Positions 61,059-64,000 of a stretch of 64,000 nt of DNA are shown here, piece after piece (the stretch's first letter is position 1; each line of letters opens with the position of its first letter). A program made the translations under genes and the position numbers. The stretch comes from Geothrix sp. (GTDB taxonomy: Bacteria > Acidobacteriota > Holophagae > Holophagales > Holophagaceae). Below the pieces are notes generated by a model. That model was not told the DNA's origin. It worked only from the letters and a program-made list of their open reading frames with translations, and ran no database searches. The stretch lies in NCBI RefSeq assembly GCF_030219325.1, contig NZ_CP126625.1, forward strand, positions 1 to 64,000, given 5' to 3'.

Positions 61059-61775
61059 CTATTCCACGGTCCAGCGCCAGGTCCCGCCCGCCTCGGCCCA
61101 GGGTCCCTGGGGGAGGCCCGAATGGAGGGTCTGGAGGGCCTGCAGGGACTGGGGAACTGGGGCCGGGTCCCCAGCGCCGCCGGGCTTCCGCTCAAGCACC
61201 AGCTGCCTGGTGGCGGGAAGGCCGATGAGCAGGGCCACCGCGTGCAGGGGCGCCTCGCGGTCGGCGAAGGTCGCGAAGGGGGCGGGCAGGGGCTCATCGG
61301 CGTAGACGAACAGCACGGGCTGGGATGGGTCGGCATCGTGGAGGCTGAGGGCCTCCAGCAGGCCCAGGCCGAAGGTTTCGGGCCCGGCCGCCACCGAGAT
61401 GGAAGGGCTGGGGTCCTGCCGCGCGATGGACCAGACGCCCGCCACGGCATTGTGGACGTTCATGGAGAACTGCGTGGGGGAGGAGGGAAGTCCCCGGGCC
61501 AGGTCCTCCAGGATGGGGAGGGAGCGGGCCACCTCGCCATGGCGGGAGGCGAAGACGGAGGGCAGGGGCCCCAGGCCCTCCGCCACACGGCCCGCGCAGT
61601 GCAGCATGGCGCGGCCCAGGGGGCTGAGGCGGCGGCGCAGCAGCGGCTCCACGAAACCCAGGCTGGGCACGCCCGTGGCCAGCTCCAGCAGGCCGCCACC
61701 CTCCGGCGGGAGCAGGGGCTCCACAGACCATACCGCTGCGCGAAGGAGGGGAACCGAGAAGCGGTGGGGCTGCAT
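61059..61775 (-). CDS. Beta-ketoacyl synthase chain-length-factor-like protein (ApeC-like)
   Basis: A 238-residue protein similar to the truncated KS-like chain-length factors of aryl-polyene loci (PF13723 type). VFASRHGEVARSLPILEDLARG and SPTQFSMNVHNAVAGVWSIA (about 75-113) are family hallmarks. It has no TACTSS catalytic cysteine motif, so it is non-catalytic. Partner of the ApeO-like KS. First clear APE gene of the operon. Confidence 0.85.
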   Translation of the reverse strand: MQPHRFSVPLLRAAVWSVEPLLPPEGGGLLELATGVPSLGFVEPLLRRRLSPLGRAMLHCAGRVAEGLGPLPSVFASRHGEVARSLPILEDLARGLPSSPTQFSMNVHNAVAGVWSIARQDPSPSISVAAGPETFGLGLLEALSLHDADPSQPVLFVYADEPLPAPFATFADREAPLHAVALLIGLPATRQLVLERKPGGAGDPAPVPQSLQALQTLHSGLPQGPWAEAGGTWRWTVE

Positions 61776-61820
61776 GCGATCCGGAATGGGGTGGCGGGAG
61801 CCGGGCGGGCCTCCCGGCGT

Positions 61821-62456
61821 TCAGCGGGCGGCGGGTGCAGCCTGGGCGGGGGCCTGTCCGGCCAGGGCCTCCAGGAAGGTCTTGTCGGAGAGCAGGTGGG
61901 ACACGGCCTCGACGAGGCTGTCGCTCAGCACCTCGTGGTAGTTCTCAGCCTTGTAGGAGCGGCCGAAGCGCGTGGCCTGGCCCACCGCCAGCCCCTTCCA
62001 GAGGACCTTGCCCGCCGATTCGACCTGGAGCAGGGCCCGGAAGTCACCCACGTAGGTGTCCTTCTCGATGACGTAGAACCGCTGGAGCTCACCGCTCAGG
62101 GTGATGGCGGCGCCTTCGGTCTTGTCGGTCAGGGGGAGGCCGGGCTGCTGCAGCAGGGCGAGCAGGTGTTTCGTGACGTAGGGGGCCACGTCCTCGGCGG
62201 TGCCGATGTAGCGGGTCACCGGCTTCTCCACGTTCTCGCCCAGGCGGGCCTTCTCGGGCCGGTTGTCCGCCAGCGGCCGGATCGCGATCTTGAGCGTGGC
62301 GAAGGGCGTGAGGTTCACCGTGCCCGAGGACAGGAGGGCGGAGGTCGGCTTCCAGACGAGCGGGGTCATGACGGTGGGCCCGTCGGCAGCGGTCAGGGCC
62401 AGGGTGCCGAGGGCGGCCAGGCCGAGCAGGAAGGGGCGGAGGTGGAGACGTCGCAT
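61821..62456 (-). CDS. Secreted hypothetical protein at head of the aryl-polyene operon
   Basis: Unrecognised. The 211-residue protein has a signal peptide (MRRLHLRPFLLGLAALGTLALTA). Its central part (TLKIAIRPLADNRPEKARLGENV, then AITLSGELQRFYVIEKDTYVGDF and VLSDSLVEAVSHLLSDKTFLEAL) resembles YajG/FlgO-like periplasmic or lipoprotein folds, without a lipobox. It may be a periplasmic accessory for outer-membrane delivery. It ends 45 bp before the chain-length factor gene. GGAG lies seven bases before the ATG at 62456; a longer frame upstream is not family-like. Confidence 0.62.
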   Translation of the reverse strand: MRRLHLRPFLLGLAALGTLALTAADGPTVMTPLVWKPTSALLSSGTVNLTPFATLKIAIRPLADNRPEKARLGENVEKPVTRYIGTAEDVAPYVTKHLLALLQQPGLPLTDKTEGAAITLSGELQRFYVIEKDTYVGDFRALLQVESAGKVLWKGLAVGQATRFGRSYKAENYHEVLSDSLVEAVSHLLSDKTFLEALAGQAPAQAAPAAR

Positions 62457-62509
62457 GGGAAAGCTCCAAAAAAAATCGATCCAGGCCCGGGGGTTCCGGG
62501 CTGGACGGT

Positions 62510-62968
62510 TCAAGGGCCCTTGGGCAGATCCTTCGTGATGGCGTCCTCTCGCAGCTTCTCGCCGCCCACCACATGGAAGTGGAGGTGGAAGACGCTCTGG
62601 CTGGCGTCCTTGCCGGCATTGGAGATCACCCGGAAACCATCGTCCAGGATCCCCTGCTCCCGCGCCACGCGGACGCAGGCGCTGAGCAGGGCGGCCCGGG
62701 TCTCCACCGGCAGGTCATCCAGCTCCTTGAGGCTGGCCACGTGCTGCTTGGGGATGACCAGCAGGTGCACCTTGGCCCGGGGACGGATGTCCCAGAAGGC
62801 CAACACGAACCGGTCCTCGTAGACCTTCCGGGAGGGGGCCTTGCCCGCCACGATCTGGCAGAAGATGCAGTCGGCGGGGACAGCCTTGGAGGAGGGTGTC
62901 GTTGGGGCAGCGGATGGCGCCTGGGCCGCCAGGGCCGTGGCCAGGAGGAAGGGGAGCAGGCGGCGCAT
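62510..62968 (-). CDS. HIT-family protein with an apparent signal peptide
   Basis: A 152-residue histidine-triad protein. The HIT domain has CIFCQIVAGKAPSRKVYEDRFVLAFWDI (about 35-62) and the catalytic triad in SVFHLHFHVVGG (about 130-141). Unusually, the N-terminus is [20 protein letters not shown], a signal-peptide-like segment preceding the normal start of HIT proteins. HIT enzymes hydrolyse nucleotide conjugates and are normally cytoplasmic. Its start overlaps the transaldolase stop (TGATG), and it ends 53 bp before the secreted hypothetical protein gene. Confidence 0.85.
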   Translation of the reverse strand: MRRLLPFLLATALAAQAPSAAPTTPSSKAVPADCIFCQIVAGKAPSRKVYEDRFVLAFWDIRPRAKVHLLVIPKQHVASLKELDDLPVETRAALLSACVRVAREQGILDDGFRVISNAGKDASQSVFHLHFHVVGGEKLREDAITKDLPKGP

Positions 62969-63615
62969 CAGCGGCCGCTCTTTTTCCAATCCGCCAGGAA
63001 CCCCTCCACGCCCTTGTCGGTCAAGGGGTGCTTCAGCATCTGATCGAAGACCTTGGTGGGGATGGTGGCCACGTGGGCGCCAGCCAGGGCGGAATCGGTG
63101 ACGTGGCGGGGGCTGCGGATGCTGGCGGAGAGCACCTGGGTGTCGAAGGCGTAGTTCTCGAAGATGGCGCAGATCTCGCGGATGAGGTCCATGCCCTCGA
63201 GGTTGATGTCGTCCAGGCGGCCCACGAAGGGACTCACGTAGGTGGCGCCGGCCTTGGCCGCCATGAGGGCCTGGGTGGAACTGAAGCAAAGCGTCACGTT
63301 GGTGTGGATGCCTTCGCCGGACAGCACCTTGCAGGCCTTCAGGCCCTCGGCGATGAGGGGCAGCTTCACCACCACGTTCTTGTGGATCTTCGAGAGGCGG
63401 CGCCCCTCCTCGATCATGCCCGGGGCCTCCAGGCCGATGACTTCGGCGCTGATGGGGCCGTCCACGATGCCGCAGATCTCCTCGATGATCGCCTCGAAAG
63501 GCTTGCCCGTCTCCTTGGCGATGAGGCTGGGGTTGGTGGTCACCCCGTCCAGCACGCCCAGGGCGTTGATGCGCTTGATCTCGTCGATGTTGGCGGTGTC
63601 GATGAAGAATTTCAT
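62968..63615 (-). CDS. Small transaldolase / fructose-6-phosphate aldolase (TalC/Fsa type)
   Basis: A 215-residue TIM-barrel aldolase of the short transaldolase subfamily. It has [16 protein letters not shown] at the start and [15 protein letters not shown]. The Schiff-base lysine is in [12 protein letters not shown] (about residue 85), and [10 protein letters not shown] and ASIRSPRHV are conserved. It transfers dihydroxyacetone units in the pentose phosphate pathway or cleaves fructose-6-phosphate. GGAG precedes the ATG at 63615. Overlaps the HIT gene, so it probably leads this operon. Confidence 0.92.
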   Translation of the reverse strand: MKFFIDTANIDEIKRINALGVLDGVTTNPSLIAKETGKPFEAIIEEICGIVDGPISAEVIGLEAPGMIEEGRRLSKIHKNVVVKLPLIAEGLKACKVLSGEGIHTNVTLCFSSTQALMAAKAGATYVSPFVGRLDDINLEGMDLIREICAIFENYAFDTQVLSASIRSPRHVTDSALAGAHVATIPTKVFDQMLKHPLTDKGVEGFLADWKKSGR

Positions 63616-63723
63616 GATCGTCTCCAGGAACCCTCCAGGATACCAGGGGGTCCGGGCGGCTCGCGAACCCGGATCCAGCCTGGAAACCAGGTACCGAAGA
63701 ACCCTGATTGGAACCAAGGCTTT

Positions 63724-63753
63724 ATCCGTGTTCATCCGGGTCTATCTGTGGCA
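63724..63753. repeat. Three degenerate decamer units in tal-thyX spacer
   Basis: ATCCGTGTTC, ATCCGGGTCT and ATCTGTGGCA stand in tandem at 63724-63753. I know similar ATCCGTGTTCATC phrases as dispersed intergenic repeats in several phyla. The rest of the 199-bp spacer (63616-63814) holds divergent promoters for transaldolase and thyX that I cannot locate. Confidence 0.45.
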
Positions 63754-63814
63754 AACCAGGCTTTTCCATCGGAGGTATTCCTGCGCGATACGCTAGGAGC
63801 CAGGAGTCGTCCCC

Positions 63815-64000
63815 ATGGCCCATCCCGAGATCAAGGTTCTAGACAAAGGCTTTGTCCGCCTCGTCGACCACATGGGCTCGGACCTGTCCGTGGTGAACGC
63901 GGCGCGGGTGTCCTTCGGGAAGATGAAGGCGACCTTCGAGGACGGCGACGCCAAGCTGGTGGACTACCTGGCCGAGCACGAGCACACCTCGCCCTTCCGC
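63815..64000 (+). CDS. thyX: Flavin-dependent thymidylate synthase ThyX (5' part only)
   Basis: The first 62 codons are present before the window ends. They read MAHPEIKVLDKGFVRLVD, then SVVNAARVSFGKMK and LVDYLAEHEHTSPFR, which are the N-terminal hallmarks of ThyX. This FAD enzyme makes dTMP from dUMP using methylene-tetrahydrofolate and NADPH. The RHRxxSxNE motif lies beyond the window. AGGAG precedes the ATG. It is divergent from the transaldolase gene. Confidence 0.92.
   Translation, partial: MAHPEIKVLDKGFVRLVDHMGSDLSVVNAARVSFGKMKATFEDGDAKLVDYLAEHEHTSPFR

Noticed and set aside
60150-62822. Plus-strand open frame of about 890 codons opposite the aryl-polyene genes
   Set aside because: Shadow of well-supported minus-strand genes; Gly/Gln/Arg-rich with no motif.

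Overview
The window is high-GC chromosomal DNA that begins at a replication-origin cluster (dnaA, dnaN, gyrB, gyrA). Gene content and protein style suggest a Gram-negative, respiratory/fermentative member of the Acidobacteriota, most likely class Holophagae (Geothrix/Holophaga type). This is inferred from the combination of an octaheme nitrite reductase, a lactate-permease operon, a GlyGly-CTERM/rhombosortase pair, an aryl-polyene-type cluster and lipoprotein/LolA genes. No rRNA or marker comparison was possible.

Layout. 1-8.1 kb: dnaA, a candidate oriC with DnaA-box-like sites, dnaN, gyrB and gyrA, plus two near-parS palindromes. 8.1-15 kb: housekeeping genes (glyA, purB, lipA, a multi-cluster ferredoxin) and a decayed second copy of the lipA 3' end, with a W/Y/G-rich secreted protein between the copies. 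15-22.6 kb: transporters (EamA, KimA-like, MFS), an exported barnase-type RNase with its barstar, SnoaL and YceH proteins. 22.7-28 kb: respiratory and carbon genes (octaheme ammonia-forming nitrite reductase; lactate permease, cupin, class V aminotransferase), each ending in a clear terminator. 28-31.3 kb: a nested palindromic intergenic element, thiG, and a divergent module of TetR regulator / rhombosortase / rhombosortase-target lipoprotein with a palindromic operator. 31.3-41 kb: a lysine riboswitch heads a tightly overlapping diaminopimelate operon (dapE-like, asd, lysC, dapB, dapA, dapD). It is followed by an octamer-repeat palindrome, an aminotransferase, an obviously low-GC RelA/SpoT-family gene that looks acquired, and a lysA-like decarboxylase.

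41-53.6 kb, mostly minus strand: an MBL hydrolase/LolA/FHA/TPR operon, a CPBP protease, tandem secreted TPR paralogues, a lipoprotein, an acyl-CoA carboxylase beta subunit, and an aspartase fused to an N-terminal cyclic-nucleotide-binding domain. 53.7-63.6 kb, minus strand: an aryl-polyene (APE) type cluster (chain-length factor, acyltransferase, two ACPs, two dehydratases, glycosyltransferase-acyltransferase fusion, thioesterase, ketoreductase, two ketosynthases) with almost every junction overlapping. An exported HIT protein and a transaldolase lie upstream. The window ends inside thyX.

No rRNA, tRNA, CRISPR array or transposase was found. Many operons use ATGA or TGATG stop/start overlaps, implying translational coupling. 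Three intergenic elements are built from 8-, 9- and 10-bp degenerate units and look like dispersed repeats.
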